DNA of 64,000 nt from Achaetomium macrosporum (taxonomy: Eukaryota > Ascomycota > Sordariomycetes > Sordariales > Chaetomiaceae): positions 1 through 64,000 of the forward strand of contig MU860036.1 in NCBI GenBank assembly GCA_033296875.1, given 5' to 3'. The notes beneath the pieces were generated by a model. It saw only the letters and a program-made list of their open reading frames with translations, searched no databases and was not told the DNA's origin. How positions within the stretch are numbered: the first letter of the stretch is position 1; each line of letters opens with the position of its first letter. Below are positions 10,358 through 22,397 of this stretch, one piece after another. The position numbers were made by a program, and so were the translations under genes.

Positions 10358-11599
10358 TCAATGCTCACCCTCAATGGCGAAGAGCGACCTAGAACCCTTG
10401 TCTTGGCTGTCCATCCTCCTATAGCCGTGGGCATAGTCCAACTTCAGCTCGCGATCACCAAGCATGGCACCCTCCAGCTTCTTTTTTGCCGCGATGCATG
10501 CCTCAACGGACCCGAAATCGACGTGCGCAAAGCCGCGGGGCCAGCCCGTGGAGCGGTCGACAGCCACCCGCACGTCCGTGATGTTGTCAATGCCCCGGAA
10601 GAGCCGGTTCAGCTCGGCGTCGGTAGTCTCGTAGGGAATGTTACCGATGTAGAGCTGCGCGGTTGGGGATGTGGGCGAGTTGCGGTGTTTGGTCGACTTG
10701 GCCGATTCCTTCTTCGGTTGGCGGGGGATGCAGGTAATACGTCGCCCGTGCCAGAACGAGCCGTTGACGTTAGCACAGGCATCCTCCATTGCCTGTTTTG
10801 TCTTGAAGTGCACGAAGCCAAACCTGTAAGGGAGCAGCCAAAGTTAGTCGCACTAGCTTTCGCCTGCAACAACTTGAGGCTCCGAATGCGAGAGGAGAAT
10901 CCGACTCACCCCTTGCTCATACCGCGAGGGTCGCGCGCAATCCAAGCACCCTCGATTTCGCCATACTTGGAAAAGGCCTTCTGCAGATGCTCCTCGGTGA
11001 TCTCAAACACAAGGTTGCGGAGGAAGGCACTCTTCTCATCTGGAGATCACGGTTAGCTGACTGTGCGCAGCAGTAGTACACGCAGAAATCACGGTGCGCT
11101 GGTGCTCACATGAGTCAGCTCGTTTCCGTAAAAGAGGTTCTTCCGGCGTCACTTCCTGCATCGCCTCCTGAATATCGGCCTCGGTCTGCGCAACAGACTC
11201 CTTTGTGGGGTTAGCAATCCAGCTTTTGTCTGAGTCATCGTTGTTTGATCGCAGGGGTACATACTTCTACATCTTGACGAGCGTCGGCAACAATTTGGCG
11301 ATCAAAGTCCTCCTCCGCCTTGCGCCGTGCTTCCTCCAATTGCCTGTCTTCGGATGCTTTACGCATCGTCTGCGAGAAGAAACGGACGGCCTGCGGTAAA
11401 GCTGCCATGGCAGCCTTGCAGTCTGCGGCAGCCATGGCGGCAAATGGGGTAATGGCTATTGGGGTTGGAACGGCCCTCGAGGCCGAGAGGGCGGACCTCA
11501 GGGCGGCGCGGCGCAGACAATGCCTGCAGTATGCATTGGTTAACGGGCTGCATATTCATGTATACTGGGAAGAGAAGAACAGCAATGCCACACTTACAT
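10358..11599 (-). CDS. Two-RRM RNA-binding protein with a mitochondrial-type presequence
   Basis: Five coding pieces are inferred: 11599-11598 (AT of the start codon), 11523-11265, 11200-11110, 11039-10910 and 10823-10358, with introns of 74, 64, 70 and 86 bp; the product is 315 residues. The start codon is assembled across intron 1 (AT|G), giving an Arg/Ala/Ser-rich N-terminus without acidic residues (MHCLRRAALRSALSASR), typical of a mitochondrial presequence. RRM1 runs from SAFLRNLVFEI to the RNP1 motif KGFGFVHF; RRM2 has RNP2 LYIGNI and RNP1 RGFAHVDF. The protein probably binds organellar RNA; targets are unknown. If translation began instead at an internal ATG at 11435 the presequence would be shortened. 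Confidence 0.85.
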
Positions 11600-11837
11600 T
11601 TTAGGGAGCTGGCTAGGAAAAGGATGTTATGATCTGGAAGTCCAAAAGCCAACGGCGACTTGCTGCGCCAACACCGGTTGCAGAACGTGTTTTCGCGAGC
11701 TGCTCTTTTGCCAGAAAATTTCCTGTCCCATCAAAGGATGGAGCGAGGGATCCCTGCTTGCAGGTGAATTTCCCCCACTTGAGCGGCGAAACTTAGTCGC
11801 TAGCCCTGACCAGTTACATCAACAAATTCGCCACAAT

Positions 11838-11922
11838 GGGCGTGTGGCTCAGTTGGTAGAGCGTTCGCTTAGCATGCCTCGGTGTATGCGAAAGGTCCTG
11901 GGTTCGATTCCCAGCTCGTCCA
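11838..11922 (+). tRNA. tRNA-Ala(AGC) with a 12-nt intron
   Basis: The sequence folds as a cloverleaf: D-arm box A (TGGCTCAGTTGG), anticodon stem TTCGC/GCGAA, T-loop GGTTCGATTCC. Anticodon AGC is at 11871-11873. A 12-nt intron (11875-11886) sits one base 3' of the anticodon, the canonical nuclear tRNA intron position; removing it gives a 7-nt loop TTAGCAT. The acceptor stem is GGGCGTG with CTCGTCC. Confidence 0.93.
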
Positions 11923-11933
11923 TCATCCTGCTA

Positions 11934-12005
11934 GCGCCAATGGTCTAGTGGTTAGGATTCAACCCTTCCAAGGTTGAGGGGGGGGTTCGATTCCCTCTTG
12001 GCGCA
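11934..12005 (+). tRNA. tRNA-Gly(UCC)
   Basis: Acceptor stem GCGCCAA/TTGGCGC pairs perfectly. The anticodon stem CAACC/GGTTG closes a 7-nt loop CTTCCAA with anticodon TCC. The T-loop is TTCGATT with box B GGTTCGATTCC. It starts 11 bases after tRNA-Ala on the same strand and is followed by a long T-rich tract (about 12030-12074) suitable for Pol III termination. Confidence 0.92.
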
Positions 12006-12294
12006 AAAGGTTTATGGCAGAGTGGCCGTCTTTTTCAGCTTCCTTCCTTTTTCTTTTCTTTTCTTTTATTTTGTAGCTAACGCCCCGCGGTTCCATAGAA
12101 GAACTGAGCTGGCAGTCCAGCTCCGTCAAGAGGGAGAAACGTGAGGTAAGATCGCATCAGGATGTATACTCGCCTACTCCATACTTGCCGGGTACTTCTC
12201 GGTGAATCCTCTTACCAGAAGAAGCTTACTCTCGTCTGACACTATTTCACCTTGAAGCTTAGGGGCATGGTTAGACAGACAGAAGTGGCTGATG

Positions 12295-12313
12295 ATATAT
12301 ATATATATATATA
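12295..12313. repeat. (AT)n microsatellite
   Basis: Nineteen bases of uninterrupted alternating A and T. Confidence 0.9.
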
Positions 12314-13013
12314 GTTGGTTTTTGACGAGTACGTGCCAGATTCTATGAGGCAACAGTGCTTCCCTGCCTTGATCGCCGGGCATGAAGTAGCTCTTGAAGC
12401 AACTTATTGGTATATAGTGATTCTGCATTAGAAACCTTTACACCGAGGTTGTGATATTGGCGGTACTGCCTACCTAGGTACCTTACCGTTGTGAGCGTGG
12501 GGTGAGGGCGTGACACAGACACACCGTATCACGACCTTGGCTCTCAAGCTCGCCGTGTAACCCCTATGTGACCTCCGCGCAGCGACGGTCCGCCCACGGA
12601 GGCAAACCCGGCCTAACCCTACCGAAGCAGCCGGCGCAGGTACCCCAGGTCAAGATCGTCCTCGATTACGGCTTCAGCCTCTGGAGGCTTCGAGCCTCGA
12701 GCAGTGACAAACATCACTTCCCCTCTTACGTCCGAGAACCAAAAGGTTGCCGCCCTTGCCTTCGCGGAGAAGAGGGGTTGTCCCACCGAACTGGTGTTGC
12801 ATCGGTTCCTCCTTGTGAAGCAGTATGTGTGCGAGGGCAACAAGAAAAAAGTTTGGCAAGTTCGAAACATTCATGCTCGAGCATCCTGCTTTGCATTGTG
12901 TAGCCCTATGGTCTCGGACGCGTTGGCCCCTGAATGGGTCTGTATGGGCAGAACCACAAGAATATACCGGGCAGAGAGCGCAAAGCAGTGAGAGGAGTCG
13001 GCACGGAGCACCT

Positions 13014-13030
13014 TGTGTGTGTGTGTGTGT
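13014..13030. repeat. (GT)n microsatellite
   Basis: Seventeen bases of alternating T and G. Confidence 0.85.
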
Positions 13031-16000
13031 TGGTGCTCGTGTGTTTCCGCCTGCTCGTTCTACTCGAAGCGCCGCATTGGACGGACGCCACCTGGACCCG
13101 GCGTCCTGGGACCACCACTTATTGGCCACACCGGGGGTGGTCATATATGATGCAAGTAGTCATCCGAATCGGCTGTCCCAGCCAGGGGACGGTGTGTGCA
13201 TCCGGGCTTGAGCTAGCCACACAGCAACCTGGTCACTATCCGTACGTTGCTTGCTTTGCCTCTAAGTCCGGAGGATGTGACCGGCGTGAGCACGAATGAG
13301 AGGGAACGGGAATATGATACTCGACCGAGTTCGGAGAGGCCACCAGCTTCAAAGCATGGATTAATGCGAGCAATTAGCAATTTAGCACGTGTGGCAGGCT
13401 CGTGGCTGGTCCCGAATAGAGGTTCCCGGATGCGAGTAATGTGATACGGGATCTAGCCCTACTTGCAGGGGACCACTTAGTATTTCAGACGAAAATATTC
13501 TGCGGATTGTCCGTTGTGTATGACGATTCACGAACGGAGGGCGGCAAAGCTGGCATTGCAACGGGCCTACCGGCGGCGGGTAGCCGAGTAGCGCAGCGGC
13601 CGATGATACGGAGCACTGGCGCCATGGGCCGAGGATGTTCGGCCGCAATGACTTCGCCGCCCCAGAACTCGGGCTACTGCCGAAACCGTGAGAGAAGCAC
13701 CGGTACACCGAGGCAACGTATCACGGTCGGTCCCGGCCACGGCCCAAATAGATTGTATCCGGGGCGTCCTGACCGATAGGAAGTAGCATGGCCAGCACGA
13801 TCAGAATCAGAAAACTTGTCGCGGTTATCGCGTTGCACGTACCGTCCCCGGCACGGCGGGCCTCCGCAAAGACGCCTCTGGAATGTGATGCTGGTCACGG
13901 CCGAGCCTTCAGCTTACCACAGGCGCAAGGCGGTAGTAACGCGCTAAACTCTGGTATGCAGTACCAGCATGCCCTGGATCTATGCAGAGAAGCGGGGGAA
14001 AGGGGACATGAGGCGGGTAAAGGTAGGTCCCACCTGGGTCTTCCTTTTCTTGCTGCTTGAAATAGCCGGGCTTCGAAACCTGCGAGGACGGAGCGACACC
14101 TGAAAGGTATCTTCCTGGATTCCTCATTTGGACCGGTTTCGCGATCCATGATTGCGTATCGACATTGAGACGGAGGCAAGTAGCAGGTCAGTAACCGGAG
14201 GCTTGCATCCCGTTTTGTCTCACAGTTGCGGCGGCGCCTTTACTAGGGTCGATGGCTTGAGCGGCGTCGGCGCTAGTTTGCTGGGCGGCACAGGACGGTC
14301 ATTGAATTGCTTTGCGACGGGTTGGATTAGGTCCAGGTATTTATTAGCGTCGCGACTCGAGAATCATTCGGGTGACTAATAATCTTGGCAGATATCCGTC
14401 CTTAGACTCATGTAGGAAAGCCACACAACCCGAGGACATCTGAAACGCCACGAGGAGAGACAGTGAGCACGACACCCAAAAGCCAAGTGGCGGACAGGTC
14501 GCTGAGACAACTTGTTCGAGGCAGTTCGAATGCGATCAAATACAGGGAGGGCAGAAGAAGATATCATCTTGCAGTCTCGAGCGGCTTCTTGCCTGATGAG
14601 GCATAGTTGCTTCTGGCGCCCAAGACCAGGTAAGTCGACTGCAGAGGCTGATGACCACCCATCACGGAGAGAAACGTGTGATCGAGGAGAGTGGAGCGAT
14701 CTGCCATGCTCCCTGCAAGCCCGACAGGGGTCGATATTTGGCCGAGATTCGCTGGCATGGCAAATTCGACAACACGTGCCGAGCGCCAATCGTTTTTCGG
14801 CAGGAAGCCATTCGCGCTAGCGTCACGGATCCATCCCCGGATTACCAGCTCCCTTGTCCCGCGGGCCTTACCACAGTAGGTATCATGTATGTATGTGCAG
14901 CATACATGCCGAGAGACCTACACCGTATGTACCTAGAGATATGGCTTCTAGAGAAAATTCAGACAACGAGGAAGCTGCTTTTTGCGCGCGACATCGATCA
15001 TCCAATCCGTCTTGTTGACGGTAAGCTCGAGCTTTGGCACACAGGGATAAGGTTGCATGCGTGTACATGTATGTACAGTACATACCTCCATAACAGTAAC
15101 AGTAACATCAAAATCTCTTTCAAGGCCTCTCGGGGAACCGGGCCAACCTGCGCGCGTTGTACAGCACAGGAAGCGCCTGTACGGTACGGTGGTGAAATGA
15201 AAGCTCGGCCTGGGAAAGGGGCGCGTTGATGGGTCCCAATCTTTTTTTGGTACGTTGCTGGGCCTAGAATGACCTGCCTGATGTGCGATGACCGAGATGA
15301 CGATCTTGGAATGGCATTTCCGTTGGCTCTGCGGTGCGGCTGGAAAGTTAACGTCGTTCGGGGAATTGCACCGAGGGGGTTGTCGGGGGAATTTCCAGCC
15401 GCCTGTTATCAAGAATGACGGCCGGACCAGAGAGTTTTTCTGTCCTCGAGGACCTCAAGCTCAAATGCTGAATGGCGCAACATGTTGCAGAGCAAGTTTT
15501 TGTCACAGACGTAGGTGCTTCTCCGGAGTAGTGAAGCCTGGTTGCAGCTGGTCGATAATTACAGGTAGTGTAAGTAAGGTAACCTCGAGACCTGGTGTGG
15601 TGGGTATCAGTCACGTATTGGAACGGTACATTACCTGAGGTTGGTAAAGTACAGCAAATCCGCACTTGTGACACCGTGACAATACACGTAACAGCCTTGA
15701 CGCAAAAGCATTCCAACCTGCAGCAAGCCGCGAGATAGGTACCGTTGCTATCGCGCAGAGCAGCAAATTAGCGCAGGCGGTCGGTCCCGGGGATCTCGGG
15801 CGCTGAGTGCATCTTGATTCCCACCTACAGGACTGTAATAAGCCCGAGCGCGGTGCAACGGGAAGGGCCCGTTGTGTGGCCGCCCTAGTGTACACTATCT
15901 TAGGTACGTACACTACATACCTAAGGTACTGTAGGTACCCTGCTCAGCTGACAATGCCCATTGCACCTTCCACTTGACTCTGTTACCTTCTCCCCAGACT

Positions 16001-16763
16001 CGGGCGGGTCGGCACTCGATGGACTTGGTCGCACCCTTCAAGTTCAAGTTGAGCACAGGTCCGCGCTGCTCATCCAATGTTGGTTAATCAAAGTTTGTAC
16101 CGTGACCCACGAGGATGCGGGAGACACCATGTGGCTGCAAAAGGAACGGGTCCATCCTGGGGTGGATGCCCGCATGGCACATCAATTCCACCCCGGCTTA
16201 ATCTGACCACTCCCAGCCGTCCCTGGGCCCCTCGCACGAGTCGCACCCCACTCCGGCCTTCGCACCCGCCCTAGCTGTCCACTTGTGCCAGATGCTTGGC
16301 TGGCTCTGAAAAACGTGCTGGCCCGCCCTGACACTTCGAGGTCTGGCGGTTCCCCCCAGTCCCACACATGCCGTCGACATTGGACCTGTCCATAACCACG
16401 CCAGTCGCACGCTACCCAGCCCGTCAATGCGCACCTGAATTGCTGCACAACCTAATTCCCAAGTCTCCGGCCAAGTCGCTCGTCGACCATCCCTCTACCC
16501 TAATGCCTCTTTAGCGCCGACCCCCCCGCCCCGACCAGCATCGTCCCAGCGGCGTTGTGGGCCCCGTCACCCCCCATCGTCTCTCCACGGAGCTTACCGT
16601 TCTGAACTTGACCTCGAGTCACCACAGCTCCCCGTCTTCGATCTTCCCTCATCCCGCACCAGAAGGGCTGGCTTGACTGGACCTCGGTGAAGGCACAAGA
16701 CTAGCAAGACCGAATTGCGAGGGCCTCGTCGGGCGGGTGTGCACTCACAACCCGCTTACTGCG

Positions 16764-18328
16764 ATGATGGACCAGCAACGGCCAACCTCACAGAAGTTCC
16801 CAGCCGGATTGGCAGGGGTGCTCAACTCGCCGGAGGACAACCGCGACTCGGCGTATTACTCGAGCACAGACGCATCAAGCAAACGTTCGGTTCCCCGGTG
16901 CTCCTGACTGGCTTCCCTTGTAGCAATTGGCTTACTCAGTTCTGGCAGACACCTCTGCTGCTTCTGGGATGGGCGTGCTGAGCCCGCCGCACTCTGGCTT
17001 TCAGCCCTCTCCTGTCGACAAGACGCCCTCGCCGACGACCACGGCATCCCACCTACTCCCACACCCACTCGTATCCCCAACCACCAGCAATGGCAACATG
17101 AGTGTGGCTTCGATGGTTTCGCCGACGACCGCCGGAGCCGCCGATCCGAGACGCTTTGACCGCCCCCAGTCGCTGGACTCGGGCCCGAACAGCGCTACGT
17201 TTGTGAATGGAGAAATTGCCGAAGCGATGTCAAGGCGGGAGAGCGTAGATAGCAGAATCAACCAGGGCTTTCACGACATGAGATTGGGCAATTCGCCTTA
17301 TGCCAGCCATAACCAGTCGACGACCTCAATCCACACCACACTGCAGCAGCAACGGAACCCGCGTCCCGGTCTTGATAGTCTTGCGCCCCACCGAATCTCG
17401 AACGGATATCAACCGAGCGCAGAGCGCAACCCTGAGGGACACCCCAAAACCATGAGGATCGCGCCAGCCATTACTGGGCCAGCCACGAGCCAGATCGCTC
17501 GGGCTGCGGAGCCGACCAAGGGACAGGCATGGGCTTTCCCGGAAGAAGAAATCCAGAGATTGCCGTCTGCCGCGGCTCAGTCGCTGATCGGCTCCAGGCG
17601 GAGTAGCGTTGCCGAATCGTTTGCCAGCAGTCAGTATACGACCGAGTCAAGGCTCCCAGTAGGGCAGCGACGACTGGAAGAGAGCATGAGCGGAGGTGGC
17701 TATCAAAGGCTGTCTACCGCATCCGGTGAATACTCGACGGTTCATCACCATACCCTGCAGCACAAGCAGCTTGGGGATCTGCGAAACGAAGAGGCCGGTG
17801 CCCACGCAGGCACGCAGCCTTACAGCCGGACTCCCGAGCTCCGTGTGAGCCATAAACTGGCCGAACGGAAACGACGCACCGAGATGAAGGAGTTGTTTGA
17901 CCAGCTGAGGGATCTGATGCCGCAAGAGAGGGGCTCCAAGGCTTCGAAATGGGAAATCTTGACGAAAGGTTGGTGCTCACGGCCCACGAGATCGCTAAAT
18001 CGGGTATGCTGACGCTCTATAAGCAATATCGGAACACCAACGGCAAAACGAGCTCATCAGGCACCTCCAGGCCGTTAACGCACAGCAGCAAAGCGAGATC
18101 GACATGCTGCGACGAGAACTCCAGGAATGGATCCATGGAGCGCCAGCGCCTCGGCCAGCGGACCCGTACGGCCCTGACCAGTATGCGAGAAGCCGGCCGC
18201 CAGAGCTGCCTCCTCTTCGGTCGTTGCAGTCGGCTACAGTGCCCACAGGACCCGAATCCATGACAGGCGTTCAGTACGAGCCGCCTAGGGTCAACGGCTA
18301 CCGGCCTGGAGAGCCCACCAGGTTCTAG
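16764..18328 (+). CDS. Basic helix-loop-helix transcription factor
   Basis: The clear part is 16940-17968 joined to 18024-18328 by a 55-bp intron (phase 1, branch GCTGAC). Near the C-terminus is a bHLH domain: basic region and helix 1 HKLAERKRRTEMKELFDQL, a loop with Pro and Gly, and helix 2 SKASKWEILTKAISEHQRQN completed only after splicing, followed by a leucine-containing coiled helix (RHLQAVNAQQQSEIDMLRR). The Glu in the basic region fits E-box binding. The long N-terminal half is Ser/Pro/Thr rich and low in complexity. A first exon starting at 16764 (MMDQQRPTSQKF, open to about 16884) fits well, but its junction is uncertain because the best in-frame donor (C|GTTCGG) is weak. Target genes are unknown. 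Confidence 0.83.
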
Positions 18329-20939
18329 GACGACCTTCGTGTGCCTGAGGAAGAGGACGGAGCGACGGCAGTATCTACTGCTTGGCACTATCCTCGTTGG
18401 GCCAAAGCGGACGAGCCTTGGAGAAAGACGTTGCCGCCCCTGCGATGCTGAGGATGCGGTCAGACTTGGCGGAAGACAGCGGGATATACGAAGCCTTACC
18501 CGATTTCAGCTCCGGCCGCAGCGCCGGTACACCTTAATGGATCCCCTTTCTATCCCGCTAAGTCGCCGAACTCGGTGATTGACTCTCGGACATCCGGACA
18601 TGATCAGATGAAACGATTATGGGCGGTGCTATTACAACTCCCAACAGCGCATTAATCCTCGATTGGCGCAAAACCAGCCTCATGAATTCAACACTTAAAG
18701 CTGGGCCAGCGATTTACTTGCAATATATGCCCAGGTATGGCCAGCTATGGTCATAGCGAGCTCCACCACCGCCCACTTTGTCCATTCTGTGTCTTGTACC
18801 CGGTTGGGGCCATTTTACTCAGAGGGTGTACGGATTCATACCAGGGAACCAAAAGTTGTTCTATTTCACTTCTTCTGTGGTCGACTGTGTATCGTCTCAT
18901 TCTCTTCTCCACACCTTGTTAAGGGGTGCGGTTGTTTGTTGGCGTGTGTGGGAGGTCGTTTTGGTTGGTTTGGGAAGCCGGGGCTACTATAAACAGGCGT
19001 GCAAGCGCCATTGATTAGTTGGTTAGGTTCTCCCGACGGAGCACAGGGAGTTGAGCGGCAGGAAAAAGTGGCATTCATTCATCTGCGGTGGCTGGGTTAC
19101 TACGAGATTCTATTTTATAGCTTGCCTACTCGATCGGCGCATTTCCCTACTTCTTTCATATAACTGCTAGTTATACCCATCGAGTCCAGTTTGGTTGTTT
19201 TGTCCAATTCGAGTTGGTGACGGCAAGACCATCGATGAGAAGGGTGGTTAGGGAAAGACGCCAGGCAGAATGGTATGGAAATTGGGATAGGCGGCCACGG
19301 GAGGGGATGTGTACCGAATAAGCTGTGTGTGGCGGCGCCGTGGTTTTCGGTCTTGAGCCGGTGTGTAGAGGGATAGTGAACCGTGTCTCTTCACTGGTTC
19401 CTTCATCCAGTCGATGAAGAGCTGACGGGCATACCGGGCAGTGTATGAGAAATAATCTAGCTCAGATGAGCTTTTCCCGTTCCCCTGAGTTACCTTGGAC
19501 ATAACGGGCTATGTGACGTATTGGCCGCTGAGAAGTCCCCGCCGATTGCCGACTTACTCGGACTCCGCGAGGTGAGGTAGGTATCGCTTCCGTGGAGAAT
19601 GTAAGCCAAGCATTCTAACGCTCGGACACAGGCATAGCATGGGAGAACTGTTCTTGTACACGTGCGAATACAAAGTCGCCCAAAGTTCAAAGGCTCCGTG
19701 GAGGTCTCCTTACCCCTGCAGGCTGCGACACGGGAGTGGTAAAATGGTCATGGCATTGCCGATGTAAGCAATCGGTGACTCAATGGGAAAGTGGTAGGTA
19801 TTACGCTGCGTAACATGGCCACTTCGCCCCAGTCGATTTACTGTGTGTTTGCGGCCTAGTTGACAAACGGTGGCAATGCCATTCTGATCATCTAAATTTT
19901 GGTCTCCTTGTTTTCATCGGGTCAACAACCATTGCTATACCACCAAATACCGAATTCATACTACCTAATATCATTTAGGAGTATCATAAGGACCAGGCGA
20001 CTGATTTGTGGCCACGACTATGAACCAGAGTAGCGTAATCATCAAACTTTCAACTTCAAACGGTATAGCGACCTAACATATAAGATAGGTAAGGGACGGG
20101 ACTTGATCCAACCTAGCAACCTATCAGGTACTACTTTACCTCTACGATGGAAACGGTGGAGAGTCGAAGGCCTGGGTCGACATTTTACGGTTCAAGTTAG
20201 CGATGAGACATATTCATTTCTCCCTTGCCACTTGTGCAGTTTTCAAACTGTTCCTCCTCGCGGTTCCCCCATGTGACCGAAACAACCATGCCGTCTTGGA
20301 CAACACTCCTGAGGGCTGCCGCTGAGGTACCGTACTGAGCGCCTACGTCCATGCGTCTCAAGCCAGAGGGAGCGTTTCTGGCTGCTGATTCCGCTAGGCG
20401 CCCGCCGCACTGCCTTCCTTGATTTATATTACACTCACTTGGGTAGAAAAGAAACATGCGTCCTGCGGTCAGTGGCGAGAGGTTTTCCTTCCATATTAGC
20501 AGAGTGCTCAGGGCAACCAACAGACGTGTTTCCTGGGCAGTGATCCTATCAGAGTACATAAACAAACATTCGGCTTGTTCAGCAAGCTAGAACAGACTGA
20601 TTCCGTGAAACCTGGTCACAGCAGCAGTTCCAGGCCGCGTCACGCCGGTTAGTCGAGTTGGGACAGACACTGTACCCATCTTGTACGTTTAACGGTTCTC
20701 ACCTATGACGCAGTGAAGCCATCATCTCCGAAACCAGCAAGTAAACAAACGTCCACCTACTTTGAAGCCGTCCCAGCGCTAGTTCGCCTCAATTTCCCTC
20801 AAACTTTCCGTCGTCAAACAACTCCCCGCCATTCTGCGAACACGAGTATTCGCAAAGCGCCACGACCGTCGCGAGCCACAGCGATTCCACCATCCTTCAG
20901 AATCGTAATTACATCCCCCATTCGTGCCTGCCGTCAAAT
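18329..20939. other. Intergenic region after the bHLH gene
   Basis: About 2.6 kb containing the bHLH 3' UTR and the upstream region of the next gene. Only isolated open stretches with no recognisable protein features were seen. Confidence 0.4.
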
Positions 20940-21725
20940 ATGCAGATGTCAACAGTCGAACTTGCTTTTGATATTCCGGGAAAGGGGCGAGCCCGCATTC
21001 CCTCCTCCGAGCAAAACGACAGCTGGACAGACACGGACTCGGCCATCGACATCCGTTCTCGCTCAACTTCTGTATCTTGCGTGCCGGAACGCATCGAATA
21101 CCCGGCCGCCGAAGCCATTTTTGGCGCGCACGGCCAACAACAAAACCGAATCCCATATGACGAGGAAGACACCTTTAGCGATCCGGAGTCGGTGCCCGAA
21201 TCTCACTTCAGCCGCCGTCGAGCCCAACCGGGACCGCAAAACCGGCAAGCCTTCACCCCCAACGACGGGGATGAGAGCAACCGACAGCAGAAAAGATCAG
21301 AAGCAGCGGAAAGCCTCCGCGTCTGGAAGCAGAAAATGAGCCTGGCCCGCGAGGCTTCCCAGCGGCACAAATACACCCACACAGAGCGGCGCGAGCGCGA
21401 GTTCCGGTGGGGAAACGACTTTTACATCGACGAATCGGGCCGCCTAGGCGTGGCCAAAGAGCTGGCGGACGGGGAATGCCGGGAGATGGTCGCGGCCAGC
21501 CCAGCCGTGTACGGGCTCCAGTCTTGTCGTTGGCACAAAAGCAAGACGAACACCCGCCGGGCGCCGAGGCAGGCTAAGACGGCCGAGGATGATGGAAGAC
21601 CTCCGCCACCGCTGCTGAAGGTAACGGATCCGGAGGGACAGGAGTGGTTCTTGAGTGATTTGTTCTATTATGCCGACAATGACGACGATGATGAGGAAGA
21701 GGAGGATGACGAACTTTATGAATGA
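20940..21725 (+). CDS. Unknown acidic, low-complexity protein
   Basis: Single open frame of 261 residues that I do not recognise. It is hydrophilic and probably largely disordered: Ser/Asp/Glu/Arg rich in the first half, with a charged segment SLRVWKQKMSLAREASQRHK, then an aromatic patch (RWGNDFYIDESGRLG), one CRWHK element and a very acidic tail of Asp/Glu runs. No signal peptide or membrane segment is seen. The tail (WFLSDLFYYADNDDDDEEE) resembles acidic ends of chromatin or nucleolar proteins, which is only a compositional remark. Coding status rests on length, codon composition and absence of an overlapping better candidate. Confidence 0.65.
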   Translation: MQMSTVELAFDIPGKGRARIPSSEQNDSWTDTDSAIDIRSRSTSVSCVPERIEYPAAEAIFGAHGQQQNRIPYDEEDTFSDPESVPESHFSRRRAQPGPQNRQAFTPNDGDESNRQQKRSEAAESLRVWKQKMSLAREASQRHKYTHTERREREFRWGNDFYIDESGRLGVAKELADGECREMVAASPAVYGLQSCRWHKSKTNTRRAPRQAKTAEDDGRPPPPLLKVTDPEGQEWFLSDLFYYADNDDDDEEEEDDELYE

Positions 21726-22397
21726 GAGGTTTTCTTTCGCTTTCTTGGCGCTTTGTTTCAAGACACGAGCCTGCCTGCTCTGAGTGAGGCGAGGGACATT
21801 GCTTCTGTGCATTCTGCAGTGGAAGTATGGCTTCCGGAACATTCATGGCTGGAGATACGGGGGCGAACACTTGGCTTGCGGCGTATATGTACGGTCTTCC
21901 TGTCTTCTTTTGGATGGCACACGGCTCGGACGTGGGTTTGTAGCAGTGTGTCGATTGGCGTTTCTGGAGCTTGGACTATTGGGGTCCAGTTGATCTCCGC
22001 CCGGATGCAAGCTGGATCTCGGGGAGGTAACATGTCAACCCCTGTTGAGCCGGGCACTTTTAGTCTCGAGATGCCATGGCGAGGGAGCATGGGCGACTTA
22101 GCGCATCGAGAGGAAAATTTATTCATCGTCCGGAATAGCATACCCCTTTGCCATAGGAGTAGTATTTGAGCTTTTTTCATTCTCGCTTGCGAGGCTTAAT
22201 GTCGTATGGACTTTAAAAAGCGCTGGACGTAATAGAAATCCGCATCCATGATTTTGCCCGCGCCACTCAGGAGAATTGTGAGTGGGCAGTTACAAGGAGC
22301 ACCATCTACGTAGATACCTGGTACAATCCTAGGCATAACATATGGGTGCGAACAACGGTTGCGCCTCGAAGGATTCGGACAACCAAAACAATTTGAC
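21726..22397. other. Convergent intergenic region
   Basis: 3' flanks of the acidic-protein gene and the ankyrin gene; no further feature supported. Confidence 0.4.

Larger units (their letters stand above)
12006..16763. other. Long intergenic/upstream region before the bHLH gene
   Basis: About 4.7 kb without a convincing gene on either strand. It begins with T-rich Pol III terminator sequence and contains an (AT)n tract (12295-12313), a (GT)n tract (13014-13030), and a dyad-rich stretch at 15890-15942 built from TACCTAAGGTA/GTACGTAC words. Such long upstream regions are common before fungal transcription-factor genes, so it may be regulatory DNA or long 5' UTR. Confidence 0.4.

Noticed and set aside
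20197..20565. 122-codon minus-strand open frame
   Set aside because: Orphan with no recognisable motif, splice partner or composition bias; not enough to call a gene.
20713..21339. 208-codon plus-strand open frame
   Set aside because: Overlaps the acidic-protein gene in another frame; Ser/Thr/Pro/Arg-rich. The 20940 frame has the more protein-like composition and a proper end.
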